A stretch of DNA of 64,000 nt from Plotosus lineatus (GCA_024760905.1 CM045733.1:42087501-42151500); one strand, 5' to 3'; positions 30,251 through 42,449 are shown, counted from the first letter of the stretch. The notes: generated by a model not told the origin, from the letters alone. Program-made: numbers and translations.

Positions 30251-31429
30251 AAGACAGAGAGGAGATACAACTCTGTTTAATTTACACCTACATTCAGGAT
30301 CATGACCTTTTGAAGCGCGTTTACTCAACATCACAACCACAATTCCAATTCTCACTGTGGCTGTTCCAAGTTGCCATGACAGCACCAGATCCATTATGTC
30401 GTTCGATGGTGGGCTGCTCTTTCTTGCTGTGGTCACTTCATCTGTACTGCACTCTGCTGTTTCTGCACATGCTGGAACATTGTCCACATGGACAGTGTTT
30501 ACAGTGTTTACAGCTGTTGAGGTACAAATTTTAATTTCCAAACAGAGCCCTAAAGCCTTTTTCCAGACAAAAATGTAGCCAAATGGAAAAAGGACTGTTT
30601 TAGAGAGAGAAAACCTGTAAAAGACAAGAAGATTGGAAGAAGAACTAGCCAATGTGATTGGCTACACCTTTAACAATGAGGTGGGCTGGGGCAGAAATCT
30701 TAAATTTGGCAAAACACTTATTCCCAACTATAGAACATAACATAACAATATTTGTATATGGTGAACACACTTACCGTATTCGATGTAATAAGTGCACTAC
30801 TCCAATAAACCCCCCTCCCATGTTTTTGATCTTACATCGACTAACCGCTCATGTGTACTGGCAGCAAAATTGTACATCAAACATCAATTTTATTCGATCA
30901 GTCTCTGTAACCGTAAAATGACACGTTCACTCCTGTACAAGTGAGTTTACATGGTATTTCAAGACCACTGCCACTGAGGAATGTCTATAATGTTCATAAG
31001 CAACAGCACATGTGATTGTTCCGCAGTGCATTAAAAAACGGGAAAATATTTTGCTGTGTTCCTTTGGTAAATGTCCAACAACCGATGAACCATTAGAAAC
31101 GGTTAACTGTTAACTGCAGCAAAACTATGGGATGCTCTGAATGAGTGGAGCGATGGGCCAGATATGGACCTATCAGAAAGTGTATTTTTCACCCAATTCT
31201 CCTGCTCACTTCTTCTTCTTCTTCTTGTGCTTTCGGCTGTTCCCTTCAGGGGTCGCCACAGCGAATCATCTGCCTCCATCTCACCCTATCCTATGCATCT
31301 TTTTCTCTTACACCAACTTGCCTTCATGTTCTCTTTCACCACATCCATGAATCATCTCTTTGGTCTTCCTCTAGGCCTTCTGCCTGGTAGTTCCAACCTC
31401 AGCATCCTACTACCAATATACATATTATA

Positions 31430-31555
<126 letters not shown>

Positions 31556-32024
31556 CTCCTCTGTACATGTCCAAACCATCTCAATCTAGCCTCTCTGACT
31601 TTGTCTCAAAAACGTCTTACATGTGCTGTCCCTCTGATGTGCTCATTCCTGATCCTATCCATCCTCGTTACTCCCAAAGAGAACCTCAACATTTTCATCT
31701 CCGCTACTTCCAGCTCTGCCTCCTATCTTTTGCCCAGTGCCAGTTTCTAAACCATACAACATCACTGGCCTCAACACTGTCTTGTACACTTTTCCTTTAA
31801 TTTATGCCGATACCTTGCTATGACACATCACACCGGACACTTTTCTCCAACCATTCCAACCAGCCTGCACATACTTCTTCACCTCTTTTCCACACTCTCC
31901 ATTGCTCTGGATTGTTGAGCCGAAGTACTTAAAATCCTCCACCTTCCTTATCTCTGCTCCTTGTAACCTCACCATTCCTGTTGGGTCCTTGGCATTCATA
32001 CACAAGTATTCTGTCTTACTGAGG

Positions 32025-33662
32025 CTAACCTTCATTCCCCTCCTTTCCAGGGCATACCTCCACCTCTCTAGATTTTCCTCCACTTGTCTCACTACAGATC
32101 ATGATGTCATCTGCAAACATCATAGTCCGTGGAGATTCTTTCCTAACCTTGTCTGTCAGCCTGTCCATCACCATAGCAAAGAAGAAGGGGCTGAGAGCTG
32201 ACCCTTGATGCAGTCCCACCTCCACCTTTAACTCTTCTGTCACACCGACAGCACACCTCACCACTGTCTTACATCTCTCATACATATCTTGCACCACTCT
32301 AACATACTTCTCTGCCACTCCAGACTTTCTCATGCAATACCACAGTTCCTCTCTCGGCACCCTGTCATATGCTTTCTCCAGATCCACAAAGGCACAATGC
32401 AGCTCCCTCTGACCTTCTCTGTACTTCTCTATTAACATCCTCAAAGCAATCACTGCATCTGTGGTGCTCTTTCTTGGCATGAAACCAAACTGTTGTTCAC
32501 AAATGCTGACCTCTGCCCTGAGTCTAGCTTCCACTATTCTTTCCCATAACTTCATCGTATGGCTCATCAACTTTATCCCTCTGTAGTTGCCACAACTCTG
32601 CACATCTCCCTTGTTCTTAAAAATGGGCACCAGCACACTTCTCCTCCATTCCTCTGGCATCCTCTCACTCTCTAAGACCTTGTTGAATGTTCTTGTCAGG
32701 AAATCTACTGCTTCCTCTCCTAGACACTTCCATACCTCCACCGGTATGTCATCAGGGCCAACTGCCTTTCCATTCTTCATCCTCGTCAATGCCCTCCTCA
32801 CTTCACCCTTACTAATCTTTGCTACTTCCTGGTCCTCAACAGTCACCTCTTCTACTCTTTGTTCTCTCTCATTTTCCTCATTCATCATCTCTTCAAAGTA
32901 CTCTTTCCATCTTCCCAGCACACTTCTGTCATCAGTCAATACATTTCCCTCTCTGGCCTTAATCACTCTAACTTGCTGCACATCCTTCCCATCTCTATTT
33001 CTGTGCTGTGCCAACCTGTATAAATCATTTTCTCCCTCTTTACTTTCCAACCGAGCATACAAGTCATCATACGCCCTCTGTTTGGCCTTTGACACCACTA
33101 CCTTCACCTTACGCTGTGTCTCCCTGTACTCCTGTTTACTCTCTTCGGTCCTCTCTATGTCCCACTTCTTCTTAGCTAACCTCTTCCTTTGTACACACTC
33201 CTGCACTTCCTCATTCCACCACCAAGTCTCCTTATCTCCTCTCCTTCCAAATGACACATCAAGTATTCTCCTACCTGTCTCCCTGATCACATTAGCTGTA
33301 GTTGTCCAGTCATCTGGAAGCACTTCCTGACCACCCAAAGCCTGTTTCAACTCCTCCTTGAAGACAACACAACACTCCTCCTTTTTCAGCTTCCACCACT
33401 TTGTCTTCTCCTCTGCCTTTGCTTTCTTCACCTTCCTCACCATCAGTGTCATCCTGCACACCACCATCCTATGCTGTTTGGCAACACTCTCACCCACTAC
33501 TACTTTGCAGTCACTGACTTCCTTCAAACTACATCGCCTACTCAAGATGTAGTCTACCTGTGTGCTTCTACCTCTGCTATAAGTCACCCTATGCTCCTCT
33601 CTCTTCTGGAAGAAAGTATTCACCACAGCCATTTCCATCCCTTTTGCAAAATCTACCAACAT
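32025..33662 (-). pseudogene. RTE linker plus reverse transcriptase, copy 4 (545-aa open frame)
   Basis: This is the longest uninterrupted piece in the window. It starts inside the endonuclease (MLVDFAKGMEMAVVNTFFQK), passes QHRMVV and the Lys/Glu-rich linker, and reads through the point where copies 1 and 2 are frameshifted (MNEENEREQRVEEVTVEDQE). It then covers the reverse-transcriptase blocks to FADDIMICSE. A small deletion near 32090 shifts the frame after the catalytic box. The C-terminal region lies at 31802-32092 and then beyond the (TA)n. It demonstrates that endonuclease and reverse transcriptase are one polypeptide in this family. Confidence 0.9.
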
Positions 33663-33683
33663 CTGTCCTTCTGCGTTCCTGTC

Positions 33684-34355
33684 CTAGATACCGAACCTGC
33701 CCATCACTTCCTCGCCCCCTCTGTTTCCTGCACCAACATGTCCATTGAAGTCTTCCCCAATGACCACTCTTTCATCTTTGGGGGTATTCTGCATCACTTC
33801 ATCTATCTCACTCCAGAATCTCTCCTTCTCTTCTAGCTCACATCCTGCCTGTGGGGCATAAGCACTAACAACATTGAACATCACACCTTCAATTTCTAAC
33901 TTGAGACTCATCACTCTGTCTGACACGCTTTTCACTTCTAGAACATTCCTGAAAAACTCCTCCTTCAAGATGACTCCTACTCCATTTCTCTTCCCATCCA
34001 TACCATGAAAAAACAGCTTAAACCCTGCTCCTATGCTTCTAGCCTTGTTACCTTTCCACCTGGTCTCCTGAACACACAGTATGTCCACCTTCCTCCTCTG
34101 CATCATGTCAGCCAGCTCTCTACCTTTTCCTGTCCTAGTTCCAACATTCAAAGTCCCTACTTTCAGTTCTAGACTCCTGCCTTTCCTCTTCTCTCTCTGC
34201 CTACGGACACGCCTCCTGCCTCTCCTTCTTCGACGTCTTCGATCAACAGTAGTCCAATTTCCACCAGCACCCTGTTGATTAACAGCACTGATGGCGGTTG
34301 TTGTTAACCCAGGCCTTGACCGATCCGGTATGAATTTTCTTGATATGACTCGCAT
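33684..34355 (-). pseudogene. RTE endonuclease N-terminal part, copy 4 (223 aa)
   Basis: It starts MRVISRKFIPDRSRPG and carries an Arg-rich stretch, VGTLNVGTRTGKG, QETRW, SAYAPQAG and GEDFNGHVG (Ala of GADFN changed to Glu). A CAG to TAG change ends it after VMGRFGI. Copy 1 reads Gln there. The stop is the only break between this piece and the 545-aa frame downstream. Confidence 0.88.
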
Positions 34356-34924
34356 GTTTTATTTGGCATTTCTTTTACGATGGATGCCCTTCCTGACTCA
34401 ACCCTCTGCATTTATCTGGGCTTGGGACCGGCGTGAGGGAGAGACCCGGCTGCACTAACTTCATAAATTTAAAGATGTTCCTGTCCATGTGCTTTTGTTT
34501 ATGGTTGTGTTGATTGGTTCAACGTGCCATGTGCTAAAGTTGACATTCTTGATTGACTTATTTTACTTTCGGGAAAATGTTTAAAGGAAATGTTTAAAGG
34601 AACAGCACCGGGAGGGAAAAGTAAGGAAGGGAAACTCTTTTTTTATTATTATTTATGCAAGTTCTGTTTATTTTCAGCTTTCATGTAACTAATTTGGTTG
34701 ACAGCACAAAATGAATAACATAAATCCCAGTAAAACTCTTTTATTGTTCTGTTATTATTCATGTTTTCCACCTCGATGTTAATAAGCACTTACAGTCCCA
34801 CTCTGCTGGTAACATTTTAATAAGTGCCCACCCAGTCCAATTTTTAAGTGCCCTGGGCGCTTATCCTTATCACATCGAATACGGTATTACCGTAAGATCC
34901 CTGACAGGCATCTGATGCTACAAT

Positions 34925-35080
34925 GCAGGCTGCACAGTGGTTAGCACTTCCACCTCACAGCTAACCTTTTCTGGCGAGCTGTTCATGGTCTACCCTGTCT
35001 TCACACAGAATCAGCTGGGTTGGGCATCAGCCATCCTGTGACCCGAATAAAGGATACAGCTGTCCAGAAGATACATGACA
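34925..35080 (+). mobile_element. AFC-like SINE, internally deleted
   Basis: Head GGCTGCACAGTGGTTAGCAC is fused directly to the L tail (CTGGCGAGCTGTTCATGGTC to CGAATAAAGGATACAGCTGT). The middle body is missing. Confidence 0.65.
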
Positions 35081-35597
35081 TGGAACATTGCTAATAACCA
35101 GAGCATTCAGAAATAAAATATTAGGATTCGTACAAACCCTTCCAATAAGTACAGTTAGTTCCTGTTGGCACCAAATAAGAGCAAACATTTGTTGACGGAC
35201 TGGTGGATAATAATTTTTTTTCACCAACATTACCAATGAGAGATGGCGGAGTGTTGCATGAACCATTATTTGTCTTCACCCCCATCAAGCTCATATTCAA
35301 TTCACATCAAATCTCTTCCCAGTTATTCTGTATCAAATCTTGCATCTCAGCCTGGGTGAAATATTTCTACAGTCATCTTGTAGATGTCTATAACTTGGTG
35401 GCACAATGGCATAGTGGTTAGCACGTCCGCATCACAATAAGAAGGTCCTGGATTTGATGCCCAGCTCAGGTGTCTTTGTGTGAAGTATGCATGTTCTCCT
35501 CGTACTTGCGTGGGTTTCCTCTGGTTACTCCGGTTTCCTCCCACAGTCCAAAAACATACACAGTAGGTTAATTTGCTTTTCAAAATCACCCCTAGGT

Positions 35598-36263
35598 CTC
35601 CTCAAAACCAAGATCCAGGCTTTCGGCGACCTCTTGGATGCTGCTGTTGACTCGATTGCTGTGGGTCGTGAAAGAGTAGAGATCGTGGAGTCTTTCACTT
35701 ACCTTGGCAGCGTGGTCCATCGTTCCACTGATTGCAGGGCCGAGATCAATTGTCGACTTGGTCTAGCCTATGGGGCGATGAACTCGCTGGACAGGACCAG
35801 GTCGAGGTATCTGAGCAGGCGGACAAAAGCCCGAGTCGTTCGCTCCCTTGTGCTCCCTGTCTTGCTCTATTCAAGCTAGACATGGACACTCACAGTTGAG
35901 CTTGGACGACGACTGGACTCCTTTGTTACGACTTCCCTTTGCTGCATCTTTGGATACCGCTGGTGGGACTTTGTTACCAACCAGAAGGTGCTCGGGGATG
36001 CGGGGATGGTAAGAGTAACCTGCTTGATCCGCGACCATCAGCTGCGCTACTATGGGTACTTGGCGCGTTTCCCGCCTTCGGACCCAGCACATCCTAGGGG
36101 CTGGAGCCGATCACGGGTACGACTACGTGCGATGTGGTTGTCGCAGCTGAGGGCTGCCCTGCCGGGGGGTATGGGCCCTGCGCAGGCCTGGTCAATCGCC
36201 AGGAGCCGGCCGGATGAGTGGAGGCGGCTGGTGGACACAGCGAAGTGCGGTCCCGGCACATGA
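35598..36263 (+). pseudogene. LINE reverse transcriptase C-terminal region, stop-interrupted
   Basis: The frame open to 35879 includes FTYLGSVVHRSTDCRAEINC and SLDRTRSRYLSRRTKARVV, which is the thumb/connection region after the catalytic box of LINE reverse transcriptases. A TAG follows VLLYSS, where relatives usually have a Gly/Glu-Thr-Trp segment. The downstream part (35988-36263) keeps GMVRVTCLIRDHQLRYYGYL and WSIARSRPDEWRRLVDTAKC. The 5' two thirds of the element are absent, as expected for abortive reverse transcription. Confidence 0.7.
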
Positions 36264-36285
36264 CCTCATATCTGACCTGATCTGA
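35598..36285 (+). mobile_element. LINE 3' fragment of a third type
   Basis: A GC-rich 688-bp insertion flanked by CCTAGGT (35591-35597 and 36286-36292). It encodes a reverse-transcriptase C-terminal region: LLKTKIQAFGDLLDAAVDSI, then VESFTYLGSVV, LGLAYGAMNSL, VLPVLLYSS and, beyond a TAG, LIRDHQLRYYGYLARFPPSD. It ends in TCTGACCTGA-type repeats. It is not Rex3 and not the young RTE; I cannot place its clade. Confidence 0.75.
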
Positions 36286-36460
36286 CCTAGGTGTGAGTAC
36301 TGTATACGCATGAATGGTTGTGTGAGTGTTGGCCCTGCGATGGTCTGGTGAGCTGTCCAGGCTGTGCCCCACCCTTGCCCTGACTCGGCTGAAATGGCCG
36401 CAGGCCTCCCCGTGACCCTAATTAGGATTGAGCTGTTCAGAAAATGAATGAATGAATGTT

Positions 36461-37534
36461 TATAACTTCTTATAGACCTGCATAACCTCTCTTCAAAACA
36501 TTTTGCCCTTACTACAAATTATTCTGTTTGACTCTTTTGAACTATTGGCTACAGTATTCTCATGATAATGTTCTGTTGTGTGTGCATCTGCAAGCTTTCC
36601 AGAGACATGCAGAAATATAGATAAAATGAATGCAGATTCCTGCCATAAGGATCTGTTCAAATATGTTTTTTTACACACCGCATAGATAAGCCTTTAAAAT
36701 CTAGACCCACAGTAAAAATTTTGTGGTTTTATTTATTTATTTATTTATTGGGGGGGGGGGTAGTTATTACCACGGAATAATGGGGGAGGGGGGGGGGCTG
36801 TTCTCTTGACTGTGGAAGAGCCACATCAGGTCTTGTCATTATGTGTCACGATAAACATTCCCAAGAAGTAATGAAGAAGTCAACACTAATGCTCTTAACA
36901 AACTGGTGAGTGAAGGAATGTAATTAGTCAGATAGTAGCATTTCAATAATGTTAGCAGACAATTAGCAGAGTAATGCTCGCATCCCTGAGCTGGATTTCT
37001 TGTCCATGTGTTGGCCTGCAGCTGTCTCTGTTCCCTCAGAAGCAGTACATTTGATCACTGACACAAAAGCGCTTGCTGTGAAATGTGTCAGCTATTAACC
37101 AAACCAGAAACAGATGTTGAGAATATGCAATGACGTCACTGTGCTAAAATAGGCAGAGGACACCCCTGAGCCTCAGTGGGGAAATTCCTCCTCCTTCTCC
37201 TCCTTTATATGGACAACTGCTTTACAATTGAAATAAAGAGCTACTCACTTCCTCTGGCTTTCAGTGACCTTACAGGAATAACAGCTTTTATTTATTTATT
37301 TATTTATTTTGGATAATTAATGTCAACACAAGTTCTCATTACCACTCAGAAGCAAAAATTGCATGAAATAATCTAATGTTACAATGATGACTGGCAGAAT
37401 CATGAAAGGAACATCAAAGAAGTAGATTTTTTTTAATGCAGTATAGTGCTGATAAACTAGTTCAAAGTGTAGAAAGACTAGGAAATATAGCTCAGAGTTA
37501 AAAACTAGGCTTCATGACTGATAAAGCAAATTCT
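36461..37534. other. No gene recognised; G-rich tracts
   Basis: This holds a (TTTA)n run and two poly-G tracts (36750-36760 and 36782-36797), which could form a G-quadruplex. There is a TTTATTTATTTA tract near 37288-37310. No coding signal is seen. Confidence 0.45.
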
Positions 37535-37550
37535 AACATGGTCACATAGA

Positions 37551-37798
37551 GAGAGTGCCTTTCGGCTTTCCCCCTTTATCAGGAGTCGCCACAGCGAATG
37601 ATTTGCACATTGATTTAGCATAGGTTTTTACGTCGGATGCCCCTCCCGACACAACCCTTTAGCAAGGGACAGAAACACGCTGACGGCTTTGCAGCGACTC
37701 TTTACGAAAGTCAGCAATGGTTCTTTTACTTGAACCTCTCACCATAGACAGTGAGAGACATGGCCCGCCTTTGATAACCCAGTGAGCTGCACTGGGGG
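37551..37798 (-). mobile_element. SINE family T with R tail, 5'-truncated
   Basis: Exact 16-bp target duplication AACATGGTCACATAGA (37535-37550 and 37799-37814). The R tail (GCCTTTCGGCTTTCCCCCTT in plus orientation) is followed by the body. The tRNA head is missing. Confidence 0.9.
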
Positions 37799-37851
37799 AA
37801 CATGGTCACATAGAATCAACAAAATGTGCTGCATAGATAGCATTAAACATA

Positions 37852-38162
37852 GGGAAGTGGTGGCCTGGTGGTAAAGGGCACTGGATCACTGATCCTAATG
37901 TTGAGGGTTCGAGTCCCACTCTGCACAAGGTTGTCACTGTCCCCCCCCAGTGCAGCTAACTGGGTTATCAAAGGCCGGCCAAGTCTCTCACTGTCTATGG
38001 TGAGAGACATGTAAAATAACCATTGCTGACTTTCGTAAAGAGTAGGCCGCATAGCCATCAGCATGTTTCTGCCCTATGCTAAATTAAACATGCAAATCAG
38101 ATGATTCGCTGTGGCGACCCCTGAAAAAAGGGACAAAGCCGGAAGGAAAAGAAGAAGAAGAC
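37852..38162 (+). mobile_element. SINE family T with R tail
   Basis: Exact 15-bp target duplication ATAGCATTAAACATA (37837-37851 and 38163-38177). Head GTGGTGGCCTGGTGGTAAAG, B-box-like GGGTTCGAGTCCC. A deletion removes most of the LINE-leader piece, but the LINE 3' piece (CAGATGATTCGCTGTGGCGA) and an (AAG)n-like end remain. Confidence 0.9.
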
Positions 38163-38177
38163 ATAGCATTAAACATA

Positions 38178-38594
38178 TGATTGCCAGTTAAGTGGTGAGT
38201 GTTCCTTAAGCTAACCAGCTAATTGCAAAAGTCTGACCATCCTGAGGGTATTTACTCTACTAAGGAGGTTATATTTGGTGCGAGTTTTCTACCTGCAAGC
38301 AGAACTGTGCAAAACTTACTGACCAAATTTCCAAGAAACTTGGTGGAATGGTGTTAAATGGGTTAAGGAAAAGACTATTAAATTGTGGAGTAGCTCTGAA
38401 TCACAGAGAACCATGTAAATCCACTAAATTATTTACTTTTTAATACTAGACTAACTATAGGAACAGGAAAGTACAATGCAATTGGCATTTTAAATTAACC
38501 GCAGTCGCTGCAAATTTTCACTCAGGAAATGAATTGTATTTTGTTGTAATTTTGAAATGAATGTATGTAATCACTTAGTATTATATAGCTCTCT
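38178..38594. other. No gene recognised
   Basis: AT-rich unique sequence between SINEs. Confidence 0.45.
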
Positions 38595-38606
38595 CACTTT
38601 AATTTT

Positions 38607-38954
38607 CAGTTCATCAGTTCATTTTCTGTACCCGCTTAATCCTAATTTGGGTCACGGGGAGGCTGGTGCCCATCCCAGCCAACTTCGGGCGAGGGCAGAG
38701 TACACCCTGGACAGCTCGCCAGGCCATCGCAGGGCGGAAACATGCCGACGGCTTTGCAGCCTACTCTTGTGGAAAGTCAGCAATGGTTCTTTTACATGCC
38801 TCACACCATAGACAGTGAGAGACATGGCCGGCCTTTGATAACCCAGTTAGCTGCAATGGGGGGGACAGTGACAACCTTGTGCAGAGTAGGACTCGAATCC
38901 CCAACCTTTGGATCAGCGATCGAGCGCCCTATACCACTAGACCACCACTGCCCC
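38607..38954 (-). mobile_element. SINE family T with L tail, full length
   Basis: Exact 12-bp target duplication CACTTTAATTTT (38595-38606 and 38955-38966). The L tail, body and tRNA-like head follow in order on the minus strand. Confidence 0.92.
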
Positions 38955-39183
38955 CACTTTAATTTTGCATTTCATTTTTTATTTTTATTGATTTCATTTT
39001 TATTTTTACAGTCCTAACCAAGACACAATTTTCCTGCATGCCCTTCCATCCAGGTGATTTTCCAAAACACTTAATCTTACGAGGGTTGCAGGAAGGCTTG
39101 ACGCTTCCACTGTTGAGCCTGTGCGTTAGGCCTGGAACCCTCAACAACTCCAGTTTAATAAATATAATAAAATGAAAATCACG

Positions 39184-39532
39184 GGGCAGTGGTGGTCTAG
39201 TGGTATAGGACACTGGATCGCTGATCCAAAGGTTGGGGGTTCGAGTCCCACTCTCCACAAGGTTGTCACTGCCCCCCCCCCCCCCGTGCAGCTAACTGGG
39301 TTATCAAAGGCCGGCCATGTCTCTCACTGTCTATGGTGTGAGGCATGTAAAAGAACCATTGCTGACTTTCGACAAGAGTAGACTGCAAAGCCGTCAGCGT
39401 GTTTCCACCCTGCGATGGCCTGGCGAGCTGTCCAGGGTGTACTCTGCCCTCGCCCGAAGTTGGCTGGGATGGGCACCAGCCTCCCCACGACCCAAATTAG
39501 GATTAAGCGGTTACAGAAAATGAACTGAACTG
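39184..39532 (+). mobile_element. SINE family T with L tail, full length
   Basis: Head GCAGTGGTGGTCTAGTGGTA, a poly-C expansion after TTGTCACTG, body, and L tail to GGTTACAGAAAATGAACTGA. It is very similar to the 9612-9959 copy. The target duplication is not clean. Confidence 0.9.
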
Positions 39533-40545
39533 AAAATGTAAATCACTCTGGACAAGGTTTTCAGTCAAATGTGATAAAAGTAAATAAATCAAGATCAGTT
39601 ATAAACAAAAGCTCGGAGAACCTTCACTACTTTCTATTAAATTTCTCTCTTTTTCGAGACGCTCACATGATTTCTGATTTCAAAAATATTCCATTGTTTT
39701 TTTTTGTTTTTGTTTTTAACAAAAAAATAACCCAATAAGTATATATATCTATGCACTGCAGTGATTTTGTCCAAACTCCACTGCAATTGATGATATTTAT
39801 TCTGAGAAGGGTTGGTCTGCTGTAAATCCATGGAATGCCTGCAGCAAACATTAAAAAGAACACACTAGGCTTCATGGGAATGGATATGAATCAAGCCTTA
39901 TTTTCAAAGCAAGCACCTGCACCTTTTTCTTTTCATTCCATCTGGAAGATGTTAGAAAAGTGTTCTCTGTCCATGGGTGTGGTGCATTTCACCCCCGTTT
40001 TTCCATTCTCTCCCACTCACCAACATATCCACCATGATGGAATGAGGGCAGAGATGTGTGTCTAAGGTTAAGTCTGATGATTACAACAGTAGCCAATTTT
40101 TGAGCATCAGTGAAGTACAGAATGCCATTTGATACCTTCTTTAGCTCCCTGGAGCTCATTGTGAGCTCATGAAATTTATGACTCAGAAGGACACAGAGAG
40201 GCGCCGTGGTCATTGATGAGTCTGTGAGAGGGACAAAGGACTGATCAAATTGTTGGAATAAAAGAAGAAGGCGTGTTGAATATCGTGGGAAGAGTTTAAA
40301 GACATACCATATGTACTGAGGATTTTTTTGGGAGGGAAGCACACTGACACCAAGTACCCACTACTAATGCAATCTTTGCAAGCGCAGCACATGAAATAGA
40401 AAAGATGAGGGTGTTTTTAACAGCATCCCCTCCCGATTTACAGAGAGAGTCAGAGATTGGAATTTTCCAGCCGAGCACTCACAGAGGCTGAGTGTGACCG
40501 AGCTGATTTCACAGCTTCATCTTTAACCAGTGCAGTAGCAGGGGG
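39533..40545. other. No gene recognised
   Basis: Unique-looking AT-rich DNA with short frames on both strands. It may be intronic. Confidence 0.4.
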
Positions 40546-40592
40546 AAAAAAAAAGAAAAGAAAAGAAAAGAAAAGAAAAGAAAAGAAAAAAG
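40546..40592. repeat. (AAAAG)n microsatellite
   Basis: About eight AAAAG units. Confidence 0.93.
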
Positions 40593-40894
40593 GGTGGCAA
40601 AGGGAGTGCCCAGATATTCCCCCTGTTGAATTTTGCTTACCATGTAACAGCGGTCTTGCTCAATGATGAGTTCAGTCGATGTAGCCGAAGGGCAGCAATT
40701 AGGGCAGGGTTTGGTCTCTGCCTGGCTGAAGTTGAACAAACTGCAAGACAAAATATGTCTTTTTTCCTTTTTAAATCACGTGTTTTGTCTGTTAAATAGG
40801 AGAATCTCAGCATACACTCTAAAGTTGTATGGGCTTGTATAAGCATTCACACACATCCAACTCACATATTTTGTAGTTAGAACCTGGAATTCAA

Positions 40895-40927
<33 letters not shown>

Positions 40928-41377
40928 GGGGGGGGCAGATTATGTCCTGAGATATTTGAGACAGTTTCCTCCATCACCCAGCAAAACAAAATAAACAAAC
41001 AAACAAACAAAAAACCCCAAAGCAGTCTCGTTTACTAAACTGTTGCCTTGGAAATGTGCACGAAGCATGCTGCTGCCTGAAGGTGCTGTGTAAGGTCGTG
41101 CTACAGGCGATGTGCACAAACAGTCAGTGTGTTCATGATTCACGCAGAAGCAGTGGAATGTGGTGAGAAAGTTGTTAAAGGATGACAAAAAAATCTTAAA
41201 AGATTTTCAATGAGCTTGAAAACCACAGGAGCAACAATGATACGGCTAAGTGCGCAAATAATATCATCATCCTCGTGATGAGATCACATGGTAAAACAAA
41301 TACGTGGTGCATTCCAGGTCTTTGCACAAAGCAAGAGCTATCTATCTATCGATTATATTTATAGTGGTACGATTACT
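40593..41377. other. No gene recognised; includes (TG)n plus poly-G
   Basis: A TG tract followed by a poly-G run lies at 40897-40935 and an (AAAC)n-like run at 40985-41010. No coding signal is seen. Confidence 0.4.
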
Positions 41378-41380
41378 GCT

Positions 41381-41794
41381 ACGGTTCCAGGACATTTGCT
41401 CACTGGAAAATTGCTCACAAGACAAAAACTCACAACTTTAATGAAAAAACAGACATTTGCTCACAACAGAAAAAATTGTGTCAATTTTAACCCTAAGCCT
41501 AACCCTAACCCTAAACTCGAACACGAACACTGAACCCTAACCCTAACCCTAAACTCGAACACTAACACTAAACCCTAACCCTAACCTTAACCCTAAACCC
41601 TAACCCTAACACTAAACCCTAACCTTAACCTTAATCCTAGACCCTAACCCTAACCCCAAACCTAACATTAACCCTAAACCTCACCCTAACAATAAACACT
41701 AACCCTAACCTTAACCCTAAACCCTAACCCTAACCCTAACGTTAACCCTAAACCCTAACCCTAACAATAAACACTAACCCTAACCTTAACCCGA

Positions 41795-41827
<33 letters not shown>

Positions 41828-42031
41828 ATCCGAACCCCAACACTAAACCCTAACACTAAACTCTAACCCTAACACTAAACCCTAACCCTAACCTTAACCC
41901 TAAACCCGAACCCTAACACTAAACACTAATCCTAACCTTAACCCTAAACCCGAACCCTAACCCTAAACCCTAACCCTAAATCCTAACCCTAACACTAAAC
42001 CCTAACCCTAACCCTAACCTTAACCCTAAAT

Positions 42032-42062
<31 letters not shown>

Positions 42063-42400
42063 GTTAACCCTAAACCCTAACCCTAACAATAAACACTAAC
42101 CCTAACCTTAACCCGAAACCCTAATCCTAACCCTAAATCCGAACCCCAACACTAAACCCTAACACTAAACTCTAACCCTAACACTAAACCCTAACCCTAA
42201 CCTTAACCCTAAACCCTAACCCAAATGTAGAGTGAGTTAATTTAGCATTATGTATTTATAAGAATAAATAATTTTTTAACACACTGTGATCTTTTTTGTA
42301 TTATGCATTTATTAGAACAAAAAAAAGATCTTGTGAGCAAATGTCTGTTTTTTCATTCAGGTTGTGAGCATTTGTCCTGTGAGAAAATGTCGGCGCACCA
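41381..42400. mobile_element. Inverted-repeat element filled with telomere-like repeats
   Basis: The left arm (41391-41467) and right arm (42330-42397) are inverted copies sharing AATGAAAAAACAGACATTTG and repeated GACAxxTGCTCACA units. Between them lies a CCCTAA-type array plus an AT-rich spacer of about 100 bp. Long inverted arms around non-coding DNA suggest a non-autonomous DNA transposon. No clear target duplication was found. Confidence 0.6.
41488..42223 (-). repeat. Degenerate TTAGGG-type (CCCTAA)n array
   Basis: About 735 bp of CCCTAA units mixed with CCCTAAA and CCCTAACA variants (vertebrate telomere motif on the minus strand). A block of about 150 bp recurs at a distance of about 310-322 bp (41741 onward and 42063 onward, both GTTAACCCTAAACCC and later AAATCCGAACCCCAAC), so there is higher-order duplication. 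Confidence 0.93.
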
Positions 42401-42449
42401 CTGCTACTCTCATTCCTAGTACTATTATGACTACTACTGCATTTAATAG

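Larger units (their letters stand above)
35398..36460 (+). mobile_element. AFC-like SINE (family C), split by a LINE fragment
   Basis: The left part (35398-35597) has the head TGGCATAGTGGTTAGCACGT, body and GGTTAATTTGC. The right part (36286-36460) resumes GTGTGAGTACTGTATACGCA and carries the L tail ending (GAAT)n. The CCTAGGT duplication marks the LINE insertion point. Confidence 0.85.

Noticed and set aside
30154..30652. Frames of 126 and 219 codons around the (TG)n at 30.2 kb
   Set aside because: They are carried by dinucleotide repeats (Val-Cys or His-Thr runs) and have no recognisable domain.
32587..33330. Plus-strand 247-aa open frame opposite RTE copy 4
   Set aside because: Same antisense shadow, with no independent start, domain or conservation argument.
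35985..36265. CpG-rich segment as a host promoter or CpG island
   Set aside because: The GC-rich composition is explained by the LINE fragment inserted at 35598-36285.
41488..42223. True chromosome end
   Set aside because: The array is degenerate, lies between inverted arms and is followed by more than 20 kb of ordinary sequence, so it is interstitial.
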